Source of the DNA: Lysinibacillus_B sp036662795
GTDB taxonomy: Bacteria; Bacillota; Bacilli; Bacillales_A; Planococcaceae
NCBI RefSeq assembly: GCF_036662795.1
Contig: NZ_JBAFWZ010000015.1
Coordinates: forward strand, 1-64,000
Length of the DNA stretch: 64,000 nucleotides
Reading direction: 5' to 3'
Shown here in pieces: positions 17,541 through 26,075 of the stretch (positions are counted from its first letter, which is position 1; each line of letters opens with the position of its first letter). Position numbers and translations under genes: made by a program. The notes beneath the pieces were generated by a model. That model was not told where the DNA came from. It did no database searches and saw nothing but the letters and a program-made list of their open reading frames with translations.

Positions 17541-17867
17541 AAGTACTAGTCAGATTTTTTAAATTTATTAGCCACAATTTTGAAAATACTAGCCGCTTTT
17601 TTTGAAATACTAGCCATTTTTTAGAATTTACTCGCCAATGTGAAAATTCGAGCTTGAAATACTCGTCGATGTGACTGTATACTCGCCACATTGAAAGCTT
17701 AGTAGCCAATTTTTAAAATCCCTATCGATACTGCTACGTTTAATGATTCTGCACCATTGAAAATCGGAGAATCACACATCACGCTGGATTTACTAGCCAC
17801 AATTTTAAAAATACTAGCATAATTTTTAAATTTTACTCGCCGATTTTTGAATTTTACTCGCCAAAAC
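17541..17867 (+). repeat. Degenerate tandem array, 21/31-bp units beginning ACTAGCCA (array 1)
   Basis: About twelve units begin with ACTAGCCA or a close variant (ACTCGCCA, ATTAGCCA, AGTAGCCA) and continue with an AT-rich tail of the form NNTTTTNGAAAT. The motif guanines fall at 17549, 17571, 17592, 17613, 17634, 17665, 17685, 17705, then 17796, 17817, 17839, 17860. Spacing is 20-22 except one of 31 and a 91-base gap. The 31-bp unit contains GAAAATTCG. The array lies between the convergent TOTE pseudogene and a small minus-strand gene. A related array in the opposite orientation is at 26076-26320. Confidence 0.75.
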
Positions 17868-17880
17868 GTCCTTGGAAAGG

Positions 17881-17923
17881 AAAAAAGCTACTTCCAAAGG
17901 AAAAACCCAATTTGAAAGTAGCT
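17881..17923 (-). terminator. Terminator of the 18001-19399 operon
   Basis: AGCTACTT / AAGTAGCT (17886-17893 with 17916-17923) plus inner pairs, followed on the minus strand by TTTTTT. Confidence 0.75.
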
Positions 17924-18000
17924 CTTTAAACTGACCTTATATAAGGATAGGGTTCGCGTAATCAGATAACACCTATCACTTTAAAATGTAGCACTACGAT

Positions 18001-18189
18001 TTAATATAGTCGCTCCAAATCCTGATAATCCTTCATATACGGTCCATCCTCTGCCACATATGAATGATACAATGCCTTTACTGCAAAGTTTTTCTCTAAA
18101 CCCATCTCAGCTTTTAGTTTTTTTAATTCATCATGCAGCTCACGATGTTCATTGATAAGCTTAAGCATGATTGATTTTTGATATTTCAT
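18001..18189 (-). CDS. Small hypothetical protein, 62 residues
   Basis: A short charged, probably helical cytoplasmic protein (HRELHDELKKLKAEMG in the first half). The ATG has AAGGA eight bases upstream, and it follows the RlmI-like gene by 13 bases, so it is very likely translated from the same transcript. No family is recognised. Confidence 0.65.
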   Translation of the reverse strand: MKYQKSIMLKLINEHRELHDELKKLKAEMGLEKNFAVKALYHSYVAEDGPYMKDYQDLERLY

Positions 18190-18202
18190 TCTACCCGTCC
18201 TT

Positions 18203-19399
18203 TTAGTCGATGATTTGAATGATAACTACTTTTAAATAGTTAAATTCAGGGAAGTTATGTGGAACAGCGAAATCCTCTGGCAACTGATGTTGTTCTAATA
18301 TTTTGTAACGTGTATCCGTCTCTTTAAATGCTTTATCAATAAACGTTTTAAATTTTTTCATATCAAAGCTCGCGTTATTCGTTGAGGCGATAATCACCCC
18401 ATGATCATTCGTGATCGCAAGCGCATCCTTTAAAAGCTTCGGATAATCCTTTGCTGTACTAAAGGTCATTTTTTTTGTTCGTGCGAAACTCGGTGGATCA
18501 AGTACAACAACATCAAACTTCAATCCATTACGCTTTGCATAATTAAAGTAGTCGAAAACATTCATCACTTTAATATCCTGTGATTCATAATCAATCTCAT
18601 TCACTGCAAATTGTTCGATTGTTTTTGCTAAGCTACGTTTCGCTAAATCCACACTCGTCGTACTTGATGCGCCGCCAAGTGCTGCTGCTACAGAAAATGC
18701 TCCTGTGTAGGAGAATGTATTTAACACTGTTTTATCCATTGCATATTGATCTCGTAGTGCTTTACGAACATTGCGCTGATCAAGGAAAATCCCTGTCATT
18801 GCTCCATCGTTTAAATCAACAGCAAAATTCATGCCATTTTCCTTGATGATTAATGGGAAATCTCCTTTTTCACCTGAGACATAATCGTCCTGCTCAACGT
18901 ATTGACCATTCTTATTAAATCGTAATTTTTCATAAACGCCGCGCGTGTTTAGCACTAGATGTAATGCCTCATATACGACATCACGGAAGGCATAAATCCC
19001 TTCACTATACCAGCTCACCATATAAAAGCCATTGAAGAAATCAATTGTTAAGCCACCAATTCCATCGCCTTCTCCGTTAAATACACGGAAAGCCGTCGTG
19101 TCCTCTGATGCAAAAAAATCCGCACGTTTTTCAGCTGCCTCAAGAATTTTTTTCTTAAAGAAACGCACATCAATAACTTCTTTTTGTTTGCGTGAGAGTA
19201 CCCAGCCGATGCCTTTGTTTTGCTCACCATAATAGCCTGTCGCAATATAACCACCTTGTGCGTCTAATAATTGCACAATCGTTCCCTCTTCTATCGGTAC
19301 CTCTGGCATATCTATAGCTTCCTTTAAAATCAGTGGATAGCCATTTGTCATTTGTTTAATAAATTTTGGTTTTACATATATTTCGCGTATCTGCTCCAT
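18203..19399 (-). CDS. Class I SAM-dependent rRNA methyltransferase, RlmI-like
   Basis: A 398-residue protein with an N-terminal PUA-like RNA-binding domain (about 1-80), a linker with DGIGGLTIDFF, and a Rossmann methyltransferase domain. Motifs seen are FLDQR, VLNTFSYTGAFSVAAA and the catalytic-region DPPSFART. This is the layout of RlmI/RlmK-type 23S rRNA cytosine-5 methyltransferases (B. subtilis YwbD). The exact target base is inferred from family. It leads a two-gene unit with the 62-residue protein. Confidence 0.85.
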   Translation of the reverse strand: MEQIREIYVKPKFIKQMTNGYPLILKEAIDMPEVPIEEGTIVQLLDAQGGYIATGYYGEQNKGIGWVLSRKQKEVIDVRFFKKKILEAAEKRADFFASEDTTAFRVFNGEGDGIGGLTIDFFNGFYMVSWYSEGIYAFRDVVYEALHLVLNTRGVYEKLRFNKNGQYVEQDDYVSGEKGDFPLIIKENGMNFAVDLNDGAMTGIFLDQRNVRKALRDQYAMDKTVLNTFSYTGAFSVAAALGGASSTTSVDLAKRSLAKTIEQFAVNEIDYESQDIKVMNVFDYFNYAKRNGLKFDVVVLDPPSFARTKKMTFSTAKDYPKLLKDALAITNDHGVIIASTNNASFDMKKFKTFIDKAFKETDTRYKILEQHQLPEDFAVPHNFPEFNYLKVVIIQIID

Positions 19400-19502
19400 C
19401 GAGTCATCCTAACCTTTTTATAATCTATCTATTATGGCATGTTTCTGAGGAAAAAGCGAAGGAGTTAAATTTTTACTTCTCTTGACCGAGGCACAGGCTT
19501 AT

Positions 19503-19541
19503 AAAAAAAGAGCCAATTATCCACTTCGGATAATTAACTCT
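19503..19541 (-). terminator. Terminator of yoxD
   Basis: AATTATCC / GGATAATT with outer AGAG / CTCT pairing, followed on the minus strand by TTTTTTT. Confidence 0.8.
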
Positions 19542-19559
19542 CTACTAAAAATAATTCGC

Positions 19560-20285
19560 TTAATATGGATTTGTTGCGATGACGCTTGCTGTTTTTACGT
19601 AAATACGTGGATTTAACTTTAATTGGCTAACAATTAATTCAGCAATATCTTCAGGTTGCATGAATTTTGATTCGTCGTTTTCTTTAATTAAGTTTGCGTC
19701 CATAGCTAAATCGGTTGCCACTGTGCTTGGCGTTAAAGCCGATACACGAATGTTGTTGCGGCGAACTTCTTGTGCCAGTGATTCTGTAAAACCGATTACC
19801 CCAAATTTTGATGCACTATAAGCACTTGATGTAGCCGCGCCATTTAATCCAGCTGTAGAAGAAATATTAATAATATCTCCACCATTTTTTTCGATTAATT
19901 GCGGCAGTACTGCACGTGTTACATAGTATGTGCCCATTAAATTTATATCGATGATTTGCTTCCATTGAGCTGGGTCCATGTCCATTACCTTACCAAATGT
20001 ACCCGTTCCCGCATTGTTTATTAAAATATCAGCCGATCCCAATTCGTTTGTAAGTGAAGAAATGGCTTCGTCGACTTGCTCTTTTGATGAAATATCAGCC
20101 GTTGCATAGGCAACTTTTACGCCATAGCCTTCAATTTCCTTAGCCACTTCCTTTAACGTTCCCTCTGTTTTTGCAAGTAAACCTACGTGTACGCCCTCTT
20201 TTGCTAAATAAAGCGCTGTTGCTTTACCGATTCCTCTTGCTGCACCTGTAACAAATGCTACTTTTCCTTGTAAATTTTGAGCCAT
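19560..20285 (-). CDS. yoxD: Short-chain dehydrogenase/reductase, YoxD (FabG-like)
   Basis: A 241-residue classical SDR. It has TGAARGIG for NAD(P) binding, NNAGTG, and the catalytic Ser plus YSASK (Tyr-x3-Lys). The C-terminal half (RVSALTPSTVATDLA, MQPEDIAELIVSQLKLNPRI) matches B. subtilis YoxD very closely as I remember it. It is annotated as a 3-oxoacyl-ACP-reductase-like protein of unknown physiological substrate. GGGGG lies about nine bases before the ATG. Single gene with a strong terminator. Confidence 0.85.
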   Translation of the reverse strand: MAQNLQGKVAFVTGAARGIGKATALYLAKEGVHVGLLAKTEGTLKEVAKEIEGYGVKVAYATADISSKEQVDEAISSLTNELGSADILINNAGTGTFGKVMDMDPAQWKQIIDINLMGTYYVTRAVLPQLIEKNGGDIINISSTAGLNGAATSSAYSASKFGVIGFTESLAQEVRRNNIRVSALTPSTVATDLAMDANLIKENDESKFMQPEDIAELIVSQLKLNPRIYVKTASVIATNPY

Positions 20286-20328
20286 ATTAAGCAGCCCCCT
20301 TCCAAATTATCTATGAATTACATTTTCA

Positions 20329-20553
20329 TTATACTATTGTAAAATACATTTTACTAAAATTTAGCATGCCCTTTTTGCCCTGAAATATAGAACACTCAGT
20401 TATAATTTTTACCTTGAAAATAAACTCCGATTTTTCAGCACCGATTCTCTCAAATGACAGAGTCACCACTTCTGCGTTTCGTAGTTTTCGAAATGATGAC
20501 AAAATAATTATAGGATGAAATAATATCGAGATACTCAGTAAATATCCTTTCAT
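20329..20553 (-). CDS. Possible small protein, 74 residues
   Basis: An open frame with a good ribosome binding site (GGGAG seven bases before ATG) and a hydrophobic N-terminus (YLLSISILFHPIIILSS). It fills the gap between yoxD and the divergent SLAP gene. No family is recognised and the C-terminal half has no clear protein character, so it may be chance. Confidence 0.3.
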   Translation of the reverse strand: MKGYLLSISILFHPIIILSSFRKLRNAEVVTLSFERIGAEKSEFIFKVKIITECSIFQGKKGMLNFSKMYFTIV

Positions 20554-20606
20554 TTTTTAGCTCCCTCTCCTTATGTTACACTAGCATAAAAAGGAGGTTA
20601 GCCTTT

Positions 20607-20984
20607 ATGCAGCAGCTACAATTTGAGGCAGCTTGGGACAAAACACTGTCCTCTCAAGACCGAGATGAAATCCAAAGAATCTTTAATGAAACGAAACACC
20701 AAAACTATTCTACTATTGCATTTTCTCCAATCCGAGAAGCCATCAATCATAAGGAAGAGCTATTAATTACCGTTTTAGTGCATAATTTTTCGGATAATCC
20801 GCTCATTTTCGACCATACAAGGCTCGTCTATTCGACCGAGCAAGGGGCTATAGCTGAGAAGGTATTTTCGCTACCCGCTCTCTCCATCCCTCCTCATACT
20901 AGCATGCCATGGACATTTATCTTTCCAAAGGAGACCTATGTAAAAAAGAATTCTCCGCTGAATGGTCAATTACAAAAAAAGTAG
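20607..20984 (+). CDS. SLAP-domain protein
   Basis: A 125-residue protein, most of it one SLAP domain (about 25-115; ISTIAF-like strand, LLITVLVHNFSDNPL, and SIPPHTSMPWTFIFPKE). The domain is found in Bacillus proteins tied to S-layer assembly and the accessory Sec system. Here it has no signal peptide and no secA2 neighbour, so it may act in the cytoplasm or as a partner module. AAGGAGG lies nine bases before the ATG. A terminator overlaps the stop codon. Confidence 0.68.
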   Translation: MQQLQFEAAWDKTLSSQDRDEIQRIFNETKHQNYSTIAFSPIREAINHKEELLITVLVHNFSDNPLIFDHTRLVYSTEQGAIAEKVFSLPALSIPPHTSMPWTFIFPKETYVKKNSPLNGQLQKK

Positions 20985-21011
20985 ACGCCAAAACCGAATG
21001 GCATCTACTTT
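20978..21011 (+). terminator. Terminator of the SLAP gene
   Basis: AAAGTAGA / TCTACTTT with inner GCCA / TGGC, followed by TTACTTTTTA. The left arm begins inside the last codons. Confidence 0.7.
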
Positions 21012-21204
21012 TACTTTTTATGCTTTTACTTTGAATTAGTGACGATTGCAAAAGCTAGTGATTAATATAGGAATACATGGCATCTCGCCGTTCTGAATCT
21101 ATTCCCCCTACCATACACATCCAGTATTAACTTTAACTTCAAAAAACACTAATTACATCATGAAATTATAGTACACTATAGAGGATGAAAGGAGCATGAT
21201 TGCC

Positions 21205-22596
21205 ATGACAACTTCTATGGAGCGCGAAACTAATATTGAGCCAAAAAAGAAAAAATATCAGATTGACTATTTTACACGCGAATCCATCACCGAAAAAATT
21301 TCGAGAGACTCACAGCCAGATACATATTATTACATTATGGTTGTACTCTCTTGTACCGTAGCAACATACGGATTACTTTCAAATAGTACAGCTGTAATTA
21401 TTGGCGCCATGCTCATAGCCCCTTTGATGAATCCCATTTTAGGGAGTGGACTAGCGTTGATTACGGGGAATAATCCTTTACTAAGAGTAACAATTAAAGC
21501 GGAGTTTATCGGTGCTGTTTTAGCCGTTGCTTTATCAACGTTTTTAACACTACTTTTACCTGTTTCTGATTTAACTTCTGAAGTATTATCTAGAACCTCA
21601 CCTACACTTATTGATTTAATCATTGCGCTTACTTCCGGTGCAGCTGGCGCATATGCCATTTGCTATCGAGCAGGTGCTACGTTACCAGGGGTAGCCATCG
21701 CAACAGCTTTAATGCCTCCTTTATGCGTAGTAGGTATTACATTAGCAAAACAAGAATACCATCTGGCCGGTGGTGCATTATTATTATTTATTGCGAATAT
21801 GGTAGCAATTAATGTTATTGCTATGATTATTTTTCAATTTGCAGGATTCAATACATCCTTAATGGCACATTATTTGAATTTGGATACATCCAAGGAAAAG
21901 GGACCTATTTTATCCCGTCTTGTAGATCGTAAAATAATATATCCGATTTTATTATTAGTCATTGTGTCTATTCCATTAATTCTCCTATTAAAAACTTCTA
22001 TCGAATCCGATCAACGAGAGAAGATTATTCGCAACACATTGGAAGATGGGCTTGCTGTCATGGCTCCTGATGCAGCAATTAATTCCTTGAATTTCACAAG
22101 AGATGACACGACATTTCTCATCAATGTTGACTTGCATTCAGCACAGATTATTTTACCAGAGGATATCCGAAAGCTTGAAAATAGCTTAGAGTATAAACTG
22201 ACTGCCCCAGTACAAATCGTAGCTGATATTTCGATGATTCAGAGAGTAAATAATGAAGGTGCGACAGATGGCTATAAATCACTGCTGCCGGAGTCAAACC
22301 CTGAAGTCGTTGAAGTAGTAGAATTAAAAACGAGCACACCTGAGGAAATCATTGCACAAGTAGTAAACGAAAAACTGCAATTAATTGATGGTACACTAAA
22401 CGACTTTAGCTTTGCTTATCAACAAGGTACAGGTACATATAATGTGCTATTAGCTGTTACAAGTGAAGAGTCACTAGATACGGCATTTATTCGAACACTA
22501 GAAACAATCTTAGAAGAAGAGCTGAAACGGAAGGTCATTGTTACATTAGCCCCGGTTAAAATAGAAGACCTAGAATCGATAGAGGATACAGAATAA
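21205..22596 (+). CDS. DUF389 (TIGR00341-type) membrane protein
   Basis: A 463-residue protein. After a short charged N-terminus come six or so hydrophobic helices with the DUF389 hallmarks (AVIIGAMLIAPLMNPILG, ALTSGAAGAYA, IATALMPPLCVVG), then a long soluble C-terminal domain (about 260-463). The transported or sensed ligand of this family is not known to me. GGAG at 21191-21194 fits the ATG at 21205 (10 bases) better than the one at 21196 (1 base). It stands alone. Confidence 0.82.
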   Translation: MTTSMERETNIEPKKKKYQIDYFTRESITEKISRDSQPDTYYYIMVVLSCTVATYGLLSNSTAVIIGAMLIAPLMNPILGSGLALITGNNPLLRVTIKAEFIGAVLAVALSTFLTLLLPVSDLTSEVLSRTSPTLIDLIIALTSGAAGAYAICYRAGATLPGVAIATALMPPLCVVGITLAKQEYHLAGGALLLFIANMVAINVIAMIIFQFAGFNTSLMAHYLNLDTSKEKGPILSRLVDRKIIYPILLLVIVSIPLILLLKTSIESDQREKIIRNTLEDGLAVMAPDAAINSLNFTRDDTTFLINVDLHSAQIILPEDIRKLENSLEYKLTAPVQIVADISMIQRVNNEGATDGYKSLLPESNPEVVEVVELKTSTPEEIIAQVVNEKLQLIDGTLNDFSFAYQQGTGTYNVLLAVTSEESLDTAFIRTLETILEEELKRKVIVTLAPVKIEDLESIEDTE

Positions 22597-22914
22597 ATAT
22601 TGTTAGCAGCAAAACACACATATAGCTTTAGCTAAGTCTTTTAAGCAGCTGTATTGATTAGTGCCTTCATTATAGATAAGCTTCCATACCTCCTACCCTC
22701 TTAAGAGCAAGAGAATAGGAGGTGTATCACAAGGGCGATTTAGCAGAGAAAAATAGCTACAATCGCTAGTTCTGGCGCATCTTTTCCCCGCATAAAAATA
22801 ACCACTATATTTTTATAAATTTCTCTCCTGTCCAACGGCGCTATCCCCCATTGCCACTCTTCCGTAAATCAAGTATACTTCTTTCGAAATCTAATAAGGA
22901 TAAGGTGATTATTA
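22597..22914. other. Gene-free stretch with an orphan hairpin
   Basis: Contains an imperfect hairpin at 22688-22723 (ACCTCCTA / TAGGAGGT outer arms, CTCTT / AAGAG inner arms) without a T-run. Its right arm looks like a ribosome binding site but no coding frame follows. The rest shows nothing. Confidence 0.45.
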
Positions 22915-23136
22915 ATGACATTTGAAGAAATTTTACCGCGCTTAAAGCAAGGCGAAAAAGTTATTCGTGAAGGCTGGGGTGGCGCCGAGCTTTATGTGAA
23001 GCTTGTAGAAAAAGGTGAGCATGACGGGGAAGCATTAAATCCGTATTTCTTAATTAATGTAACCGGCGAAGGGTACACAATGTTTTCGCCAACTGTTTGT
23101 GATATTTTAGCCGAAGACTGGATAATTGTTTCTTAA
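22915..23136 (+). CDS. DUF2829 / Thoeris anti-defence 2 (Tad2)-like protein
   Basis: A 73-residue protein matching the small DUF2829 family: MTFEEILPRLKQGEKVIREGW, an aromatic strand, then a closing TVCDILAEDWIIV. Phage members (Tad2) sequester cyclic-ADP-ribose-type signals and block Thoeris immunity. This copy is chromosomal with no phage genes beside it, so it may have another role. AAGGTG lies seven bases before the ATG. The SDR gene starts 15 bases downstream, so the two are probably cotranscribed. Confidence 0.75.
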   Translation: MTFEEILPRLKQGEKVIREGWGGAELYVKLVEKGEHDGEALNPYFLINVTGEGYTMFSPTVCDILAEDWIIVS

Positions 23137-23151
23137 AGCGGAGGACAACCT

Positions 23152-23907
23152 ATGACATTTGAGGAGTATCAAGGAAAAACTGTATTCATTACAGGGGCTG
23201 GCTCTGGTATTGGGTATGCACAAGCCCTCTCGTTTTTAAAAAATGGTGCCAACGTATTTGGCTTTGATAAGAATATTGATAATTTACAAGCATTACAGGA
23301 GCCATACGAAAACCGTCTCTCTTTTATAGCTGGTAGCGTTTGTAAACAAGCAGACGTCAATAAGGCAGTGGAACTTGCTCTATCCACTTTTGGCAAGGTT
23401 GATATTTTATTAAATACGGCCGGTATACTCGATAGCTACGCGAAAACATTAGAAACTGACGAAGCGTTATGGGACCTCATTATGAATACCAATGTAAAGG
23501 GAATGTATTTCGTAACAAATGCCATTCTACCGCAAATGCTCAAACAGCAAGAAGGTGTCATCGTAAATATGGCATCAATCGCTGGTCTTGTTGCCGGTGG
23601 TGGCGGTGCAGCCTATACGGCTTCAAAGCATGCGGTCATAGGCTATACAAAGCAACTTGATTGCGATTATTGTCGGGAGGGTATTCGAGCAAATGCCATA
23701 GCACCAGGTGCCATTAGAACACCGATGAACAAGGCAGATTTTGACGGGGACGGCGAGATGGCTAAATGGGTCGCTGAGCAAACACCAGCTGGACGATGGG
23801 CAAAGCCTGAGGAAGTCGCCAATTTAACACTATATTTGGCAAGTAAAGCGGCTGATTATATTCACGGTACCGTGATGACAATTGACGGTGGGTGGCTGAC
23901 GAAATAG
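23152..23907 (+). CDS. Short-chain dehydrogenase/reductase, 3-oxoacyl-ACP-reductase-like
   Basis: A 251-residue classical SDR with TGAGSGIG, NTAGIL (in place of NNAG), the catalytic Ser in NMASIAG, YTASK, and the C-terminal GTVMTIDGGW. This is the usual layout of FabG-like and sugar/alcohol dehydrogenases; the substrate cannot be read from sequence. GGAGG is seven bases before the ATG, 15 bases after the Tad2-like stop. The pair has no obvious shared pathway. Confidence 0.82.
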   Translation: MTFEEYQGKTVFITGAGSGIGYAQALSFLKNGANVFGFDKNIDNLQALQEPYENRLSFIAGSVCKQADVNKAVELALSTFGKVDILLNTAGILDSYAKTLETDEALWDLIMNTNVKGMYFVTNAILPQMLKQQEGVIVNMASIAGLVAGGGGAAYTASKHAVIGYTKQLDCDYCREGIRANAIAPGAIRTPMNKADFDGDGEMAKWVAEQTPAGRWAKPEEVANLTLYLASKAADYIHGTVMTIDGGWLTK

Positions 23908-23910
23908 CTC

Positions 23911-23939
23911 TTTTGTATATTGAGTTTCTCTGTTATAAT
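23911..23939 (+). promoter_or_regulatory. SigA-type promoter of queT
   Basis: TTTTGT, 17 bases, TATAAT (23934-23939). A start near 23946 would give a leader of about 116 bases. Confidence 0.55.
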
Positions 23940-23945
23940 ACGCAC

Positions 23946-24061
23946 GTGAGTTAAATTGTCTAGCTTACACTACGACACTTCTGGTGAGCAAAATAGCTCT
24001 CTCTCCTTTGGTCGTAGTTATGAATAAAATGGTCCTGCCATTTTATAAAGGAGGAACCCTT
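23946..24061 (+). ncRNA. Structured 5' leader of queT, candidate translational riboswitch
   Basis: Three elements are seen: an 8-bp outer stem ACTACGAC / GTCGTAGT (23969-23976 with 24011-24018) enclosing GAGC / GCTC (23986-23989 with 23996-23999), and a 9-bp hairpin ATAAAATGG / CCATTTTAT (24024-24032 with 24038-24046) directly before AAAGGAGG. CTCCTTT at 24003-24009 is fully complementary to AAAGGAG at 24047-24053, and the last hairpin's loop also contains TCCT. This is the layout of a ligand-controlled ribosome-site switch. queT genes are often under preQ1 riboswitches, but I cannot fit the preQ1-I or preQ1-II consensus. Confidence 0.45.
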
Positions 24062-24565
24062 ATGCAAACTTCTATGTCTTCAACACGTACCTCTGTCAGT
24101 GAGCTGACAAAAATAGCGCTTGTCGCTTCTCTCTACGTCGCTGTTACAGTGATGCTATCTGTTATTAGCTTTGGAGCAGTTCAATTACGAATAGCCGAAA
24201 TGTTCAACTATTTGGCACTGTATCATAAGCGATACGTGATTGCCGTTACGCTTGGCGTTGTACTCGCTAATTTTATGTCCCCTACATGGATCTTGGACGT
24301 CCCAATTGGTGGTTTAGCAACATTTATCGTACTACTTCTATGTCGAGCAGTTACGAAAAATATAGAAAATATGAAAGTGAAAATGGTTGTCACAGCACTA
24401 ATTGTTACCGCCTCGATGTTTACAGTGGCGGCTCAGCTAACAATCATGCTGGATTTACCATTTTGGCCAACTTATTTTACCGTTGCAGTTGGTGAGTTAT
24501 TGTCGATGACTGTCGGTGGTGTCACTATCCACCTTTTAAATAAGAAGCTTAACTTTGCAAAATAA
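24062..24565 (+). CDS. queT: QueT queuosine precursor transporter
   Basis: A 167-residue integral membrane protein with about five helices, of the QueT/COG4708 substrate-binding subunit family of ECF transporters for queuosine precursors. Recognisable segments are FGAVQLRIAEMFNYLALY, then NFMSPTWILDVPIGG and the C-terminal VAVGELLSMTVGG. AAAGGAGG lies seven bases before the ATG at 24062; an upstream in-frame ATG at 23984 lies inside the leader RNA and is rejected. It needs a shared ECF energising module that is not in this window. Confidence 0.88.
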   Translation: MQTSMSSTRTSVSELTKIALVASLYVAVTVMLSVISFGAVQLRIAEMFNYLALYHKRYVIAVTLGVVLANFMSPTWILDVPIGGLATFIVLLLCRAVTKNIENMKVKMVVTALIVTASMFTVAAQLTIMLDLPFWPTYFTVAVGELLSMTVGGVTIHLLNKKLNFAK

Positions 24566-24578
24566 TGATTGACAGAGG

Positions 24579-24608
24579 GCCAATGCTTAATTAGCATTGG
24601 CTTTTTTT
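24579..24608 (+). terminator. Terminator of queT
   Basis: GCCAATGC, seven bases, GCATTGGC, followed by TTTTTTT. Confidence 0.9.
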
Positions 24609-24790
24609 ATCAATTATTGTAGTGTCAATACTCCAAAATCGCCTTAACAAGCAAAAGCGGTATATTGAATTCTTCCTTCTTCTCGGTCATTCGATGGATG
24701 ATTTTATTCCCGTGTAACGGTACAATTATGTTAAACTGAGAGTGAAAACATTTCAGAATTCGAAATAAATTTATGGAAAGGCGGTTTGCC

Positions 24791-25984
24791 ATGGCACAGA
24801 AAACGAACAATGCTGCCCTATATCTTTTAATGTTTAACATGTTTATTACAATGGGAGGCATTGGTCTTATCGTTCCTGTCATGCCCGCATATTTAGAAAT
24901 ATTTGGCGTTGGCGGACAAGTTTTAGGGTTTTTAATCGCAAGCTTTGCACTTGCACAATTTTTACTTTCTCCGGTTGCAGGAGATTTATCTGATCGACAT
25001 GGAAGAAAAATATTTATCATTGGTGGACTAATTCTTTACGGTCTTGCACAAATCCTATTTGGCATTGCAACGGAGGTCTGGGTATTATTTTTAGCACGCT
25101 TCCTAGCTGGAGCTGGTGCGGCGTTTATTATGCCTCCGATTATGGCATTTGTCGCAGATATTACAACGTACGAAGAGCGTGGAAAAGGAATGGGAATGAT
25201 TGGGGCGGCGATGTCGCTCGGGTTTATGATTGGTCCAGCATTCGGTGGATTCCTAGCTAACATTAATTTGCACTTTCCATTCTATTTAGCAGGTGCCTTT
25301 GCAATTATGGCCGCGATTTTTTCTTTTTTCGTTTTACCGAATATTAAGCAAGAGGCGAAAGAAGTTGCACCTCGTGAAAATTTAGTGAAACAGCTAGCAC
25401 GTTCTGTGAAAACATCGTATTTTATTTTCCTAATTGTCGTGTTTACCTTTAGCTTTGGTATTGCAAATTTCCAGGCAACCCTATCACTTTATTTAGACAA
25501 AAAATTTGATTATACGCCTACTGATATCGCTATTATCATTACGGTAGGTGGATTTGCTGGCGTAATTCTTCAAATGTTCGTAGTTAATAAATTGTTCAAG
25601 AGATATGGTGAGATGAAGGTTATACTATTAAACCTATTGCTCGCTGCAGTCACGATGCTGCTTGTTATTTATATTAGTGGCTTCTTTATTATTACAGTCG
25701 TGGCGACGATCTTCTCGATTGCCACAACATTTATACGACCAGCCGTGAACACGTTAATATCCAAGCTTGCTGGAGCAGAACAAGGATTTGCCGCCGGGAT
25801 GAATAATGCCTATATGAGCCTTGGTAACATGGTTGGCCCTGCCCTGGCCGGCATTCTATTTGACTGGAATATGGATTCTCCATATATTTTAGGTACTGTT
25901 ATTCTAATCGGCTGCTTTATCCTTGCTTATACATGGACAATGAAAAAAGCACCACATTTAATGCACGCAGCAAAGCAAGAATAA
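24791..25984 (+). CDS. MFS drug exporter (NorA/Bmr/Tet-like)
   Basis: A 397-residue transporter with twelve predicted helices. The loop 2-3 signature GDLSDRHGRK and the antiporter motif C (SLGFMIGPAFGGFLA, helix 5) mark it as a drug:H+ antiporter-type member of the 12-helix DHA1 group. The substrate is unknown. AAAGGCGG six bases before the ATG at 24791 is preferred to the earlier in-frame ATG at 24773, which overlaps that site. It is convergent with the nrd operon; its terminator appears to have been split by the IS element. Confidence 0.82.
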   Translation: MAQKTNNAALYLLMFNMFITMGGIGLIVPVMPAYLEIFGVGGQVLGFLIASFALAQFLLSPVAGDLSDRHGRKIFIIGGLILYGLAQILFGIATEVWVLFLARFLAGAGAAFIMPPIMAFVADITTYEERGKGMGMIGAAMSLGFMIGPAFGGFLANINLHFPFYLAGAFAIMAAIFSFFVLPNIKQEAKEVAPRENLVKQLARSVKTSYFIFLIVVFTFSFGIANFQATLSLYLDKKFDYTPTDIAIIITVGGFAGVILQMFVVNKLFKRYGEMKVILLNLLLAAVTMLLVIYISGFFIITVVATIFSIATTFIRPAVNTLISKLAGAEQGFAAGMNNAYMSLGNMVGPALAGILFDWNMDSPYILGTVILIGCFILAYTWTMKKAPHLMHAAKQE

Positions 25985-26010
25985 GGGGAATTTCGTGGTT
26001 TACTGGAGTT

Positions 26011-26060
26011 GTTCTAATGTAGCCGTTGCCTCCGCTACAGGCAACAGCTATACTTAGAAC
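26011..26060 (+). repeat. 50-base imperfect hairpin at the edge of array 2
   Basis: GTTCTAA / TTAGAAC, GTAGC / GCTA(T) and GTTGCCT / AGGCAAC form nested arms around CCGCTAC. There is no T-run, so it is not a normal terminator. It lies between the MFS stop and the repeat array. Confidence 0.55.
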
Positions 26061-26075
26061 GCTAATTTCTAACGG

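Noticed and set aside
17541..17867. CRISPR array
   Set aside because: Period of 21 bp is too short, there is no alternation of constant repeats with unique spacers, and no cas genes are present.
22688..22723. Small RNA or terminator at the orphan hairpin
   Set aside because: No T-run, promoter or conserved motif could be tied to it, so only its presence is noted.
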